The notes under the pieces were generated by a model. The model saw nothing but the letters and a program-made list of their open reading frames with translations, was not told where the DNA came from and did no database searches. A stretch of DNA of 25,004 bases, from the NCBI GenBank assembly GCA_023437365.1, contig JAEZGK010000034.1:1-25004 (forward strand). The letters are read 5' to 3'. Source of the stretch: Bacillota bacterium. Its GTDB lineage: Bacteria; Bacillota; Clostridia; Lachnospirales; Lachnospiraceae. Both the position numbers and the translations under genes were made by a program. Of the stretch, positions 16,299 to 24,343 are shown in pieces (within the stretch, counting starts at the first letter, position 1; each line of letters begins with the position of its first letter).

Positions 16299-17834
16299 AT
16301 GAGAATCAACCATAATATCGCAGCATTAAAGGCAAACAACCAATTAGCTAAGACAAACAATGTACTGGATGGCAGCTTAGAGAAGCTCTCCTCAGGTTAT
16401 CGTATCAACAGTGCGGCAGATGACTCTGCGGGACTGGCAATTTCTGAAAAGATGAGAACACAGATTTCCGGTCTGGATCAAGCTTCCAGAAATGCTTCCG
16501 ACGGTATCTCCGTAATTCAGACAGCGGAGGGTGCAATGATCGAGGTTGAGGCAATGCTTCAAAGAATGAGAGAGCTGGCGGTAGAATCCGCGAATGGAAC
16601 CTATACCTCACAGGATCGTGATGCGATTCAATCAGAAATCGATCAGTTAAATCAGGAAATTCAGAGAATTTCAGATACAACAGAATTCAATACCATGAGC
16701 CTGCTGAATGGTAACATCGACAGAAAATCCTTCTCCAGCGATAACGATGTTAATCTGGTGGCATTATCAGATACTGTTGATGTAGGTACCTATACGGTTA
16801 CTATTACCCATGATGCAAGACAGGCAGTCGTTGTGGGTGCTACAACAAGTTTTCCTGCCAGCGGGTTAATCCTCTCAGGTCAAGCCGGTACATTGAATAT
16901 TAATGGTGAGACCGTAGAGATTAAAAAGGGTGATACGATGGATCAGGTATTTGAGAAAATCAGAAATGTCTGTGACAGTGTCGGAGTTAATGTTATAGCT
17001 TCAAGTGGTGCCACCGGTGGCCCGGAGGAGAACGCTGGCTATACCTCCAAAAAGCTGGAAGATAACGATCAGCTTATCTTTATATCCAGAGATTACGGTA
17101 CGGATCAATATGTTAATGTTTATTGTGATAACAGTTCCCTATGTAACGTATTGGGACTAACCATTGGTGGAGCGAAAGCAACCGGACATGATGCCCAGGC
17201 AACGGTCTCATCTGCTACACCTTCTATGTTTAAGCAGACTGCAACGGTGTCTAGCGACGGGAATAAGGTTACGGTATCGGACAGCAATGATTTCAGCATG
17301 GTGTTTGAGGTTAAGACAGGGACAGCGGGAACCACTTATGATGATTGTGAAATTACCAGCAGCACAGGTGCTTTTGAGACGCCAGACTATACAGGATCCG
17401 CCGCATCTGTTGAAGTAACGGTCACCGTATTGGATGCCGGCCCGATGGATCTTCAGATCGGTGCGAATGAAGGACAGACCATGGCAGTCAGAATTCCTGA
17501 AGTGACACCTGCAACCTTAGGCGTCGATAAGATTAATATCGGTACCGCTGCCGGGGCGCAGGAGGCAATTACCTTACTGGATACTGCGATTAATATGGTA
17601 TCCTCCATCCGGTCTAAGCTTGGTGCTTACCAGAATCGTCTGGAGCACTCCATCTCCAACCTGGATACGACTTCAGAGAACATGTCAGAGTCCTTATCTC
17701 GTATCTCTGATGTAGATATGGCTGAGGAGATGGCAAACTATACACAGAAGAATGTACTTGCCCAGGCAGGTACCTCCATGCTGGCACAGGCCAACCAGAG
17801 ACCTCAGACAATCCTCAGTCTCCTCCAGCAATAA
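16299..17834 (+). CDS. fliC: Flagellin, filament subunit
   Basis: The 511-residue protein has the conserved flagellin N-terminal helices (MRINHNIAALKANNQL, SSGYRINSAADDSAGLAISEKM, SQDRDAIQSEIDQLNQEI) and C-terminal helices (about 425-511, ending QANQRPQTILSLLQQ). These pack as the D0/D1 core of the filament. Residues about 145-420 form a variable surface region. It includes a flagellin IN-type segment (TLNINGETVEIKKGDTMDQVFEKI). Export is through the flagellar type III apparatus, so no Sec signal is present or expected. The start at 16299 follows an AGGTGATAAGGA ribosome binding site. The FliS gene follows after 35 bases, with no terminator between them. Confidence 0.97.
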   Translation: MRINHNIAALKANNQLAKTNNVLDGSLEKLSSGYRINSAADDSAGLAISEKMRTQISGLDQASRNASDGISVIQTAEGAMIEVEAMLQRMRELAVESANGTYTSQDRDAIQSEIDQLNQEIQRISDTTEFNTMSLLNGNIDRKSFSSDNDVNLVALSDTVDVGTYTVTITHDARQAVVVGATTSFPASGLILSGQAGTLNINGETVEIKKGDTMDQVFEKIRNVCDSVGVNVIASSGATGGPEENAGYTSKKLEDNDQLIFISRDYGTDQYVNVYCDNSSLCNVLGLTIGGAKATGHDAQATVSSATPSMFKQTATVSSDGNKVTVSDSNDFSMVFEVKTGTAGTTYDDCEITSSTGAFETPDYTGSAASVEVTVTVLDAGPMDLQIGANEGQTMAVRIPEVTPATLGVDKINIGTAAGAQEAITLLDTAINMVSSIRSKLGAYQNRLEHSISNLDTTSENMSESLSRISDVDMAEEMANYTQKNVLAQAGTSMLAQANQRPQTILSLLQQ

Positions 17835-17869
17835 TTAACCCGAATCGTACTTAAGGGAGGAAGAAGGAT

Positions 17870-18349
17870 ATGAAGAAGGAAGCAATCAAAGCCTTTACAG
17901 TCAGGGTAACCCAAGCCACACCCAGCGAGCTTACGGTCATCCTGTATGAGATGATCCTGACGGAAATTAAGGAAGCGAAGGAAGCCTACGAGGCCGGAAA
18001 TATGGCGGCTTTTGATAAGGAACTGAAGCTGGCACAAAAATATGTCACGGAGCTTCAGGCAGGCTTAAACTTTCAGTATGCAATCTCGTATGACTTAATG
18101 AGTCTGTATCTCTTTGTAAATAAACAGATTATAACCGCAATTATCCGCAGAAATCCATTCACTCTGGAAAGTGCGGAAAGCATCCTAAGAAAGCTGCTGG
18201 CAGGCTTTGAAGGCGTCAGCAAGACGGATAAGCGGGGGCCGGTAATGCGGAACACGCAGCAGCTCTATGCGGGCTTGACCTACGGAAAAGGATATCTGAA
18301 CGAGACCTATATTGATCCAAGCAATAAAAGCCGTGGGTTTATAGCATAG
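17870..18349 (+). CDS. fliS: FliS-like flagellin export chaperone
   Basis: The protein is mostly alpha-helical, 159 residues long, and begins with the FliS-type segment VTQATPSELTVILYEMIL. FliS binds the C-terminal helices of flagellin in the cytoplasm and keeps it from polymerising before export. The helix pattern LQAGLNFQYAISYDLMSLYLFVNKQI matches the family core (about 65-95). It is about 25-30 residues longer than typical FliS, with an extra C-terminal stretch (about 125-159) that is not family-typical. GGGAGG lies upstream of ATG 17870, and the gene directly follows flagellin, as usual. Sequence identity to textbook FliS is low, so function rests on both motif and position. Confidence 0.88.
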   Translation: MKKEAIKAFTVRVTQATPSELTVILYEMILTEIKEAKEAYEAGNMAAFDKELKLAQKYVTELQAGLNFQYAISYDLMSLYLFVNKQIITAIIRRNPFTLESAESILRKLLAGFEGVSKTDKRGPVMRNTQQLYAGLTYGKGYLNETYIDPSNKSRGFIA

Positions 18350-18360
18350 CAAGCCATAAC

Positions 18361-18401
18361 AAAAGAGGAAAAGAAGAAGAACAAAAGAAGAAGAACAAAA
18401 G
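18361..18401 (+). repeat. Purine-rich short direct repeat after fliS
   Basis: AAAAGAAGAAGAAC occurs twice in tandem inside an almost pure A/G stretch just past the fliS stop. A six-pair hairpin (ACTGTT-TCAT-AACAGT, 18447-18462) follows before the terminator. No coding role is evident. Confidence 0.6.
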
Positions 18402-18471
18402 AAATGATGAAGAACTAAAGGTAATGATGAGCACACATAAGAGAAAACTGTTTCATAACAGTAAGCGATTA

Positions 18472-18517
18472 AAAAGAGAAAGGACAGGCGTTCCAATATG
18501 CCAGTCCTTTCTCTTTT
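18472..18517. terminator. Bidirectional terminator between fliS and DUF2508 gene
   Basis: A 14-pair stem beginning AAAAGAGAAAGGAC, extended by GGC/GCC after one A-A mismatch, closes a ten-base loop and ends CTTTCTCTTTT. On the minus strand it ends in five T. It sits between convergent genes and can serve both. Confidence 0.8.
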
Positions 18518-18564
18518 CATATATTACTACAATTTTTAAACGACTTTTTCCTATGATGGGTTAA

Positions 18565-18786
18565 TCAGTTCACCGTAAGTTTCTCAAAGGCCTTTACCTG
18601 CTTTAAAAGAAAGTGGTATCGGTTTTGTATGGCATTCAGTTCATAAATGCAGCTGTCAATCAAGTCGGGATCGACTACATTTTCAAAATTCGAATAGGCA
18701 GCTTCCAGAGCAATCTTTGTCTTATTAATCTCGTTCATCAGCATAGTCATTTCTTTTGGAGGACTCTTCTTCGTTAATAATGGCAT
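18565..18786 (-). CDS. DUF2508 (YaaL-like) small protein
   Basis: The 73-residue protein has the family pattern: a helix with ALEAAYSNFENVVDPDLIDSCIYELNAIQNRYHFLLKQVK. DUF2508 proteins are small soluble proteins of unknown function, usually encoded between recR and bofA in spore-forming Firmicutes. Here recR is absent, and the gene points away from bofA, which lies about 340 bases to the right on the other strand. The ribosome binding site AAGGATGGTG lies shortly before ATG 18786. No signal peptide or membrane segment is present. Confidence 0.88.
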   Translation of the reverse strand: MPLLTKKSPPKEMTMLMNEINKTKIALEAAYSNFENVVDPDLIDSCIYELNAIQNRYHFLLKQVKAFEKLTVN

Positions 18787-18862
18787 TTCTTCACCATCCT
18801 TATTTACTAAAGATATTCGTTCTTGTTTATTTCAGCAGCATACCGGAGGTATAAAGCGATGT

Positions 18863-19000
18863 AGACATAAGCAGATGATAGGGTCTGCTGCGTTATGGAG
18901 ATATTCCATGTACAAAAGTCTACTGAGCTGAGGACATAAGCATGACCGAAGGTTCACTGCGTTAAGGACATAAGCAGTGACCGAAGGTCCACTGCGTTGT
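18863..19000. repeat. 34-bp tandem repeat array with hairpin-forming units
   Basis: Clear units start at about 18864, 18933 and 18967 with GACATAAGCA and end in CTGCGTTA or CTGCGTTG. The 69-base step between the first two leaves room for a degenerate unit at about 18898. Each clear unit can fold: GCAGTG pairs with CACTGC in the last copy, and GCAGA with TCTGC in the first. The stem bases change on both sides, which hints at selection for pairing. The array lies in the gap between the divergent DUF2508 and bofA genes. It has no spacers and is not CRISPR. Confidence 0.78.
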
Positions 19001-19128
19001 TTGATAATAGTATAGTCAGAATAATTGGTTTTTATTCTATTATTTAACATAAAATGGATGACACATCATATAATGGAATAGAATTATTCCTAGGAAACAA
19101 GCTTTCAGGGGAAGGAACAGGGAAGAGC

Positions 19129-19401
19129 ATGAACAGCACAATATTTATTATTGTCATCATCATCAGTACTGTGTTTATTATCGGTTGTATCGTCAAGCAA
19201 AGGCCGGATCTGATCTTAGACTTTATATTACGTGCTTGCTTTACGACCGCGGGCATCTATGTTTTAAATCTGGTCATGGGAATCCAGGGATATTCCCTGA
19301 CGGTAGGAATTAACGGAGTAACTGTACTTAGCGGAGGACTCCTGGGATTACCGGGATTTTTATTAATGTATGGACTTTCCTTATATTATTCCATGGTTTA
19401 A
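19129..19401 (+). CDS. bofA: BofA-like pro-sigma-K processing inhibitor
   Basis: The 90-residue membrane protein has hydrophobic segments at about 3-22, 34-56 and 66-89 and the BofA signature GINGVTVLSGGLLGLPGFLLMYGL. In Bacillus, BofA holds the SpoIVFB protease inactive at the forespore membrane until the engulfment signal arrives; many clostridia keep a BofA-like gene although the pathway differs. The start at 19129 (MNSTIFII) is preferred: AGGGAAGAGC precedes it and 90 residues fits the family. The longer frame from 19054 has no ribosome binding site and adds 25 polar residues unlike the family. Confidence 0.85.
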   Translation: MNSTIFIIVIIISTVFIIGCIVKQRPDLILDFILRACFTTAGIYVLNLVMGIQGYSLTVGINGVTVLSGGLLGLPGFLLMYGLSLYYSMV

Positions 19402-19485
19402 TCGGCCTCAACCGAAAGCATTTTGCCTAGAAAGGAAAGTAATATTTTAATTGTGCAAATGTGAGAATTTATTCGAGTAAATTGG

Positions 19486-19522
19486 GAAGTATGCCAAAAA
19501 TCAGAGGGATACTTCTTATTTG
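19486..19522 (+). terminator. Probable terminator of bofA
   Basis: GAAGTATGCC pairs with GGATACTTC (one bulged G) across an 11-base loop and is followed by TTATTTG. The T-run is imperfect. It lies just before the tad promoter. Confidence 0.5.
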
Positions 19523-19523
19523 A

Positions 19524-19552
19524 TTGACAGAAAATCCCTTATCATGTAATAT
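19524..19552 (+). promoter_or_regulatory. Sigma-A promoter of the tad pilus operon
   Basis: A consensus -35 TTGACA (19524-19529), a 17-base spacer and -10 TAATAT (19547-19552) lie about 120 bases before the first tad gene. It is the best promoter between bofA and tadZ. Confidence 0.7.
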
Positions 19553-19637
19553 GCTCCTATGGCTATTCGCTCTATAAAAAGAATAGTAACCTATTTCTGC
19601 TCATCCATATAATCTTATGATCTATCTGCCCGCATCC

Positions 19638-19662
19638 CCCGAGGATCAAAATATTATCCGGG
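19638..19662 (+). promoter_or_regulatory. Hairpin overlapping the tadZ-like gene ribosome binding site
   Basis: GGAT (19643-19646) pairs with ATCC (19656-19659), and CCC (19638-19640) pairs with GGG (19660-19662). The pairing covers the first part of GGGAGG (19660-19665), seven bases before the GTG start. It may lower translation. The stem is short, so this is tentative. Confidence 0.35.
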
Positions 19663-19672
19663 AGGTATAATA

Positions 19673-20668
19673 GTGAAAAAAATGATGGCTGTCTATGATT
19701 CTGATGTGTTTTATGTAACCCGATTTATGGAATATTTTAAGAATAAGAGTGATTTCGACTTTGAACTATCTGCCTTTACACTACAGGAGAGCTTACTGTC
19801 ATATCTGTTACAGCACCGGGTTGAGATACTGCTGCTTGCAGCTCCTGTGCTATTGGAGGAGGCAGTCAGAGATAATGTGGGATATATTTATGAGCTGAGT
19901 GGGTCGCATAATAAAACGATGGACAAGGAGCAGCCGGTCATATTTAAATATCAGAGTGCGCAGGCTGTCATGGATGAGCTGAAGACTGATTATATCCGCA
20001 GACTTAAGGTGAGAAGTTTCGAAGGAAATCCTTCGACAATGGAGCTAATTACGATTTTTTCGCCGAAAGCCGCTATGGAGGAGCTTTCCTATGCCTGGTC
20101 AACCGCATTTCTTTTAGCAAGGAATAGGAAGACTCTGTTTGTTCCGCTGGAGGTGCTTCCGGCGCATTCCTTAAGCTTTATCGATACATCTATGCAGAAG
20201 CTGTCGGAATTTATCTACTATCTGAAGGAAAATCCGAATATCACAGGCAGGATGAATTCTCTGCTGAACTATCACGGTACACTGTGTTATCTGGCAGGAA
20301 TAGGACATGGCTTCGATCTTCTGTCTTTAAATAGGGAGGACATCCACAAATGGGTAAGCGAGCTGAGGCTTCATACGGATTTTCAGACCGTGGTTTTTTA
20401 TCTAGATTATTATGATACAGCAGGCGCAGAGCTTATGAAGCTGAGCGACAGAATTCTTCTGCCCTCACATCAAACCTCCTATTACAACCGGGTACTAAAA
20501 GAATGGGAAGAGCAGATGGAACGGCTGGGCAATCCGGTGGAAGAGAGCAGATATCATCTGATTGATCTTAATAGAGAGTCTGACAGTATGCAGGCCTATC
20601 GAAGTCTTCAGGAGCTGACACAAAGTACAGCCTGGACTTCTGCAATGCAGTACTTAAATTATTCCTAG
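19673..20668 (+). CDS. TadZ/CpaE-like protein lacking a visible P-loop
   Basis: The 331-residue cytoplasmic protein is first in the tad operon, where TadZ/CpaE usually sits. The N-terminal part (about 1-130) resembles an atypical receiver-like domain (MMAVYDSDVFYVTRFMEYF, ILLLAAPVL). The C-terminal part (about 131-330) has the ParA/MinD-like order of strands and helices, with LITIFSPKAAMEELSYAWSTAFLLA where KGGxGKT would be, then TLFVPLE, FQTVVFYLDYY and ILLPSHQT. In TadZ family members this protein targets the pilus machine to its site. Loss of the P-loop suggests no ATP hydrolysis. The start is GTG 19673 with GGGAGG seven bases upstream; the tadA gene begins ten bases after the stop. Assignment leans strongly on position. 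Confidence 0.72.
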   Translation: MKKMMAVYDSDVFYVTRFMEYFKNKSDFDFELSAFTLQESLLSYLLQHRVEILLLAAPVLLEEAVRDNVGYIYELSGSHNKTMDKEQPVIFKYQSAQAVMDELKTDYIRRLKVRSFEGNPSTMELITIFSPKAAMEELSYAWSTAFLLARNRKTLFVPLEVLPAHSLSFIDTSMQKLSEFIYYLKENPNITGRMNSLLNYHGTLCYLAGIGHGFDLLSLNREDIHKWVSELRLHTDFQTVVFYLDYYDTAGAELMKLSDRILLPSHQTSYYNRVLKEWEEQMERLGNPVEESRYHLIDLNRESDSMQAYRSLQELTQSTAWTSAMQYLNYS

Positions 20669-20677
20669 GAGGTACGC

Positions 20678-21898
20678 ATGAATGAATTGAAGGAATTACT
20701 CCGGAAGAAGGTTATCGATGCGATGGATCTTTTCAGAGAAGTGACGGAGGAAGAGCTTTATGAAGCAATCGACCGCTGTCTGATAGATTTTAGCAGACAG
20801 GAGTATATCGGTATTCAGGACAAGCTAAAGCTTAGGAAGGATATCTTCAATTCCATACGAAGACTGGATGTGTTACAGGAGCTGATCGAGGATCCGGAGA
20901 TTACGGAGATTATGGTGAACGGGCCCAAGCATATCTTTATTGAGAAAGAGGGAAGGCTTTATAAGAGCGAGCAGTATTTTGAATCGACTCAAAAGCTGGA
21001 GGATGTGATTCAGCAGATCGTATCACATTCCAACCGTGTTGTGAATGAAGCCTGCCCAATCGTAGATTCCAGATTGGCAGACGGCTCCCGTGTCAATATC
21101 GTACTTGCTCCGATCGCGATGGAGGGACCGGTCATTACCATAAGAAAGTTTCCTGAGCATCCGATTACCATCGAGCGTCTGATTGAGCTTGAAGCCATCT
21201 CACAAGAGGTATCTGAATTTTTAAGACAGCTGGTAATCGCCGGCTATAATATCTTTATCAGTGGAGGTACCGGAAGTGGTAAAACCACATTTCTTAATGT
21301 TTTGTCCAACTACATTCCCCAAGAAGAAAGAATTATTACAATCGAAGATTCCGCGGAGCTTCAGATCAGAAACATACCCAATCTGGTGCGGCTGGAGGTG
21401 CGGAATGCCAATACGGAAGGCAGCCGCGAAATTACGATCCGAGAGCTGATCAAGACGGCACTCCGCATGAGACCTGACAGGATTATCGTTGGAGAAGTAC
21501 GCGATGCGGCAGCAGCGGATATGCTTCAGGCGATGAACACAGGGCATGATGGATCGTTGTCCACCGGGCATGCTAACTCACCTTCAGATATGCTTAGCCG
21601 ATTGGAGTCCCTGGTGCTATTGGGTGCGGACATTCCCCTTTTGGCAATCAGAAAGCAGATTGCTTCTGCGATAGATATCATTGTCCATCTCGGAAGGATG
21701 CGTGATCGCTCTCGCCGTCTACTCCAGATTACAGAGGTGCTTGACTGCCGTAACGGTGAAATTGCATTAAATCCGATCTATTTCTTTGAAGAAACAGGGG
21801 AAGAGAAGGGAAGAGTATGCGGTAAGCTGGTATTACAGAATGAGCTTTATCATACAGAAAAGCTCAAAAGAGCGGGAATTTCTATCCGATATTCATAA
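20678..21898 (+). CDS. tadA: TadA/CpaF secretion ATPase of the Tad pilus
   Basis: This 406-residue cytoplasmic hexameric ATPase powers pilin assembly and retraction in Tad (type IVc) pili. The N-terminal domain (about 1-165) contains the family segment EITEIMVNGP and DSRLADGSRVNIV. Walker A GGTGSGKT lies at 196-203 (Lys202), the Asp/His region with ITIEDSAELQI follows, and Walker B RIIVGEVRD lies at 268-276. TGHDGSLSTGHANSP is the family-typical segment just after. Length and motif set are normal. It has an AGGAGG ribosome binding site and sits ten bases after the TadZ-like gene. Confidence 0.96.
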   Translation: MNELKELLRKKVIDAMDLFREVTEEELYEAIDRCLIDFSRQEYIGIQDKLKLRKDIFNSIRRLDVLQELIEDPEITEIMVNGPKHIFIEKEGRLYKSEQYFESTQKLEDVIQQIVSHSNRVVNEACPIVDSRLADGSRVNIVLAPIAMEGPVITIRKFPEHPITIERLIELEAISQEVSEFLRQLVIAGYNIFISGGTGSGKTTFLNVLSNYIPQEERIITIEDSAELQIRNIPNLVRLEVRNANTEGSREITIRELIKTALRMRPDRIIVGEVRDAAAADMLQAMNTGHDGSLSTGHANSPSDMLSRLESLVLLGADIPLLAIRKQIASAIDIIVHLGRMRDRSRRLLQITEVLDCRNGEIALNPIYFFEETGEEKGRVCGKLVLQNELYHTEKLKRAGISIRYS

Positions 21899-21949
21899 GA
21901 AGCACTAAATCAGTGAATAAGCAGCTGCGAAGGGAAAGGAAGGGGTTTC

Positions 21950-22690
21950 TTGCAGGATTATCATAACTATCATTACACCTCAAAGGAATTGATACGATAT
22001 CTACTCGAATGGGCAGTAATAAGTATGGTTCTGGGCTATCTCTTCTATCAGCATCCGATTGGGATGGTACTCTTATTTCCGATGGTTATCTTATATTTGC
22101 GAAGGAAGAAACAAAGCCTGATCAAGGAACGCAGTTGGAAGCTAAATTTGGAGTTTATGGATGGTATTCAGGCGTTGTCGGCAGCTCTGGAGGCAGGTTA
22201 TTCTGCAGAGCATGCCCTGGAGGAGGCATCATACGATCTGCTTCATATTTATACGGAAAAATCGATGATTATAAAGGAATTCAATTATATGATAAATCAA
22301 GTACATATGAACATACCTGTTGAGAAAGCCCTGGAGGACTTTGGAAGACGAAGCGGTGTCGAAGACATCCGAAACTTTTCTGAAGTATTTGGTACCGCAA
22401 AACGTACCGGAGGTGATATGCTTCAGATCATCAAGATATCCAGGGATATCATCTGTGACAAGATTGAAGTAAAAAGAGAGATTGTCACGATGATCAGCGC
22501 GAAGCGGCTGGAAGCAAATATTATGAAAGTTATACCGGTGTTTATTCTCGCGTATCTGATGCTCTCATCTCCGGATTTTCTAAAGCCATTGTATCATAAC
22601 CTATTCGGAATATTTCTCATGAGTATATTTCTCCTATTGTATTTTTGCGCATTCCAGATCATCGATCGTATTGTAGCAATAGAGGTTTAG
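21950..22690 (+). CDS. tadB: TadB-like inner-membrane platform protein
   Basis: The 246-residue protein belongs to the T2SSF (GspF-like) family. Two N-terminal membrane segments (about 18-50) lead to a cytoplasmic helical domain (LEFMDGIQALSAALEAGYSAEHALEEASYDL, about 65-95; EDFGRRSGVEDIRNFSEVFGTAKRTGGD, about 128-155), followed by two C-terminal membrane segments (about 192-245). Together with TadC it forms the platform on which TadA acts. The start is probably TTG 21950 with GGAAGGGG just upstream; no ATG with a good site lies near. It begins 51 bases after tadA and is followed ten bases later by tadC. Confidence 0.88.
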   Translation: MQDYHNYHYTSKELIRYLLEWAVISMVLGYLFYQHPIGMVLLFPMVILYLRRKKQSLIKERSWKLNLEFMDGIQALSAALEAGYSAEHALEEASYDLLHIYTEKSMIIKEFNYMINQVHMNIPVEKALEDFGRRSGVEDIRNFSEVFGTAKRTGGDMLQIIKISRDIICDKIEVKREIVTMISAKRLEANIMKVIPVFILAYLMLSSPDFLKPLYHNLFGIFLMSIFLLLYFCAFQIIDRIVAIEV

Positions 22691-22700
22691 GGGGTGAGGC

Positions 22701-24203
22701 ATGTTGATTGCAAATGTAATATTTCTGTTTCTTCTGGTGGGATATTTTATCTTCTCTCTCACCGGTTCAAAAGAATGGATAAAGGACATTGACAGAAAGG
22801 AACACAGGCTGTCAGTACTCTATCCCATGGCAAAGGATCTTTTGACAAGAACAGGATTATATCGCACCCTTCAGAAAAGAAGGGATGTAAATACTGCGAT
22901 GAGAGCGCTTTATATTACAAATAAACCGGAGACGGCGCAGCTGCTTTATTGGTGTAGGAAGGTCTCTCTTACACTCCTGTTGCTAACCGTATTCAGCTTA
23001 TTATCATTTGCCTGGCAGCTCGAGGAACTAGTCAGCCCTCTCCTGAGAGAGGGGAGATATCTGACTCGACCCGAACAGGGGGAGGGCAGCTATGTTGCCG
23101 AGCTCTCTCTGGACCTAATGGAGCAGGGGAAGAAGGAGGCGGCCTTGTCCGAAGAGCTGGCTATAATTGTGGAGGAACGCAGATATACCGAGGAGGAGAT
23201 TGTCTCTATTTTTGAAGCTTCTGTAGAATACATAAAGAAGGCGGTGTTGGGAAATAATCCATCTCCTTATCACCTGCAGGAGCCACTTAATTTTTTCTCG
23301 GTTATTCCGGACACTGCGGTTACCATCGAATGGAAATCGGAGGATTATACACTAATTCACAGCGATGGCACCTTAGGCAATGACGAGCTTAAGAAGGCGG
23401 CCACTGCCTCTGTAACAGCTACCCTAAGCTGCCAGAAGCAGAAGAAGGATGTGAGACTGGACTTTATCATTATGCCAGCAGAAAGGAAGGGCTCGAGCGA
23501 GGAAATCTCCAAGCTATTGGAGGAAGAGGTACAAAAGGCTTCAGAGAGAACCGCCGATCAAAGACACCTGGAGCTTCCCGGGGGATGGGGTCGTTACCGG
23601 CTTCACTGGACAGATCAGAAGAAAAGTACAGGGATACAGCTTTGGTTGTTCGGGATTGCAGCTGCAATACTGATCTGGCGAACTATGGATCAGGAGCTGG
23701 AGAGAAGGATGAAGCAGCGTAAGGAGCAGCTGCTCTCAGATTATCCGGAGATCATCAATAAGTTTACCTTGTTGGTAAATGCAGGTATGACAATCCGGCA
23801 GGCGTGGTTTCGGATCTCGGAGGATTATTCTGCAATAAAATCAGATAGAGCGTCCGGACAAAAGATAAAGCAGCGGTATGCATACGAAGAGATGCTCGCT
23901 ACGGCCAGCGAATTGCGTCTTGGGGTCTCAGAAGTGACAGCATACGAGCAATACGGCAGAAGGATTGGATTAATTCCGTATATTAAATTCGGAACCCTGA
24001 TCACACAAAATCTGAAGAAAGGAAACCGTGGATTTACCGAATTACTAAAATATGAAGCTGCGGAAGCCTTTGAAGAGAGGAAGGAAACTGCAAAAAGACT
24101 TGGAGAAGAAGCCGGTACAAAGCTTCTGATGCCGATGCTTTTGATGCTTGTCATAGTATTCATGATCATTCTCATACCGGCATTGATATCATTTCAGATG
24201 TAG
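22701..24203 (+). CDS. tadC: TadC-like platform protein with a large extracytoplasmic insertion
   Basis: The 500-residue protein ends with a T2SSF domain (about 340-475, SDYPEIINKFTLLVNAGMTIRQAW, TELLKYEAAEAFEERKETAKRLGEEAGTKLL) and a C-terminal membrane helix (about 479-498). Further membrane segments lie at about 3-19, 84-105 and 313-330. By the positive-inside rule, residues 106-312 face outwards. That segment holds a charged helical part (about 115-185) and then an Ig-like beta domain (about 188-257; TIEWKSEDYTLIHSDGTLG, then alternating strands ending LDFIIMP) like the atrophied bacterial Ig fold. Usual TadC proteins are near 300 residues, so this is about 200 longer. The GGGGGTGAGG site precedes ATG 22701. 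Confidence 0.85.
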   Translation: MLIANVIFLFLLVGYFIFSLTGSKEWIKDIDRKEHRLSVLYPMAKDLLTRTGLYRTLQKRRDVNTAMRALYITNKPETAQLLYWCRKVSLTLLLLTVFSLLSFAWQLEELVSPLLREGRYLTRPEQGEGSYVAELSLDLMEQGKKEAALSEELAIIVEERRYTEEEIVSIFEASVEYIKKAVLGNNPSPYHLQEPLNFFSVIPDTAVTIEWKSEDYTLIHSDGTLGNDELKKAATASVTATLSCQKQKKDVRLDFIIMPAERKGSSEEISKLLEEEVQKASERTADQRHLELPGGWGRYRLHWTDQKKSTGIQLWLFGIAAAILIWRTMDQELERRMKQRKEQLLSDYPEIINKFTLLVNAGMTIRQAWFRISEDYSAIKSDRASGQKIKQRYAYEEMLATASELRLGVSEVTAYEQYGRRIGLIPYIKFGTLITQNLKKGNRGFTELLKYEAAEAFEERKETAKRLGEEAGTKLLMPMLLMLVIVFMIILIPALISFQM

Positions 24204-24207
24204 TCAA

Positions 24208-24343
24208 AGTGTGAAGATAAAGCATCTTCACACTATGGAAGAACTGCGAATGCTCGCAACGTGAATTAATAATGCATAAATTCACGCTTATGGTGCTCGT
24301 TTCTTGTTCTTCTCAGATTATTTGAGATGCCGCATTGCGGTAT
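24208..24343 (+). other. Series of four hairpins between tadC and the pilin gene
   Basis: Four inverted repeats follow one another. The first is AGTGTGAAGA/TCTTCACACT (24208-24234, ten perfect pairs, seven-base loop). The second is TGCGA-ATGC-TCGCA (24245-24258). The third is CGTGAATT/AATTCACG (24260-24286, 11-base loop). The fourth is ATGCCGC-ATT-GCGGTAT (24327-24343, one G-U pair). None is followed by a T-run, so they look more like RNA processing or stability elements than classical terminators. Bases 24344-24542 hold no gene and no strong promoter. Confidence 0.7.

Noticed and set aside
18863..19000. CRISPR array
   Set aside because: Units of about 34 bases follow each other without spacers of constant length, and they vary along their whole length.
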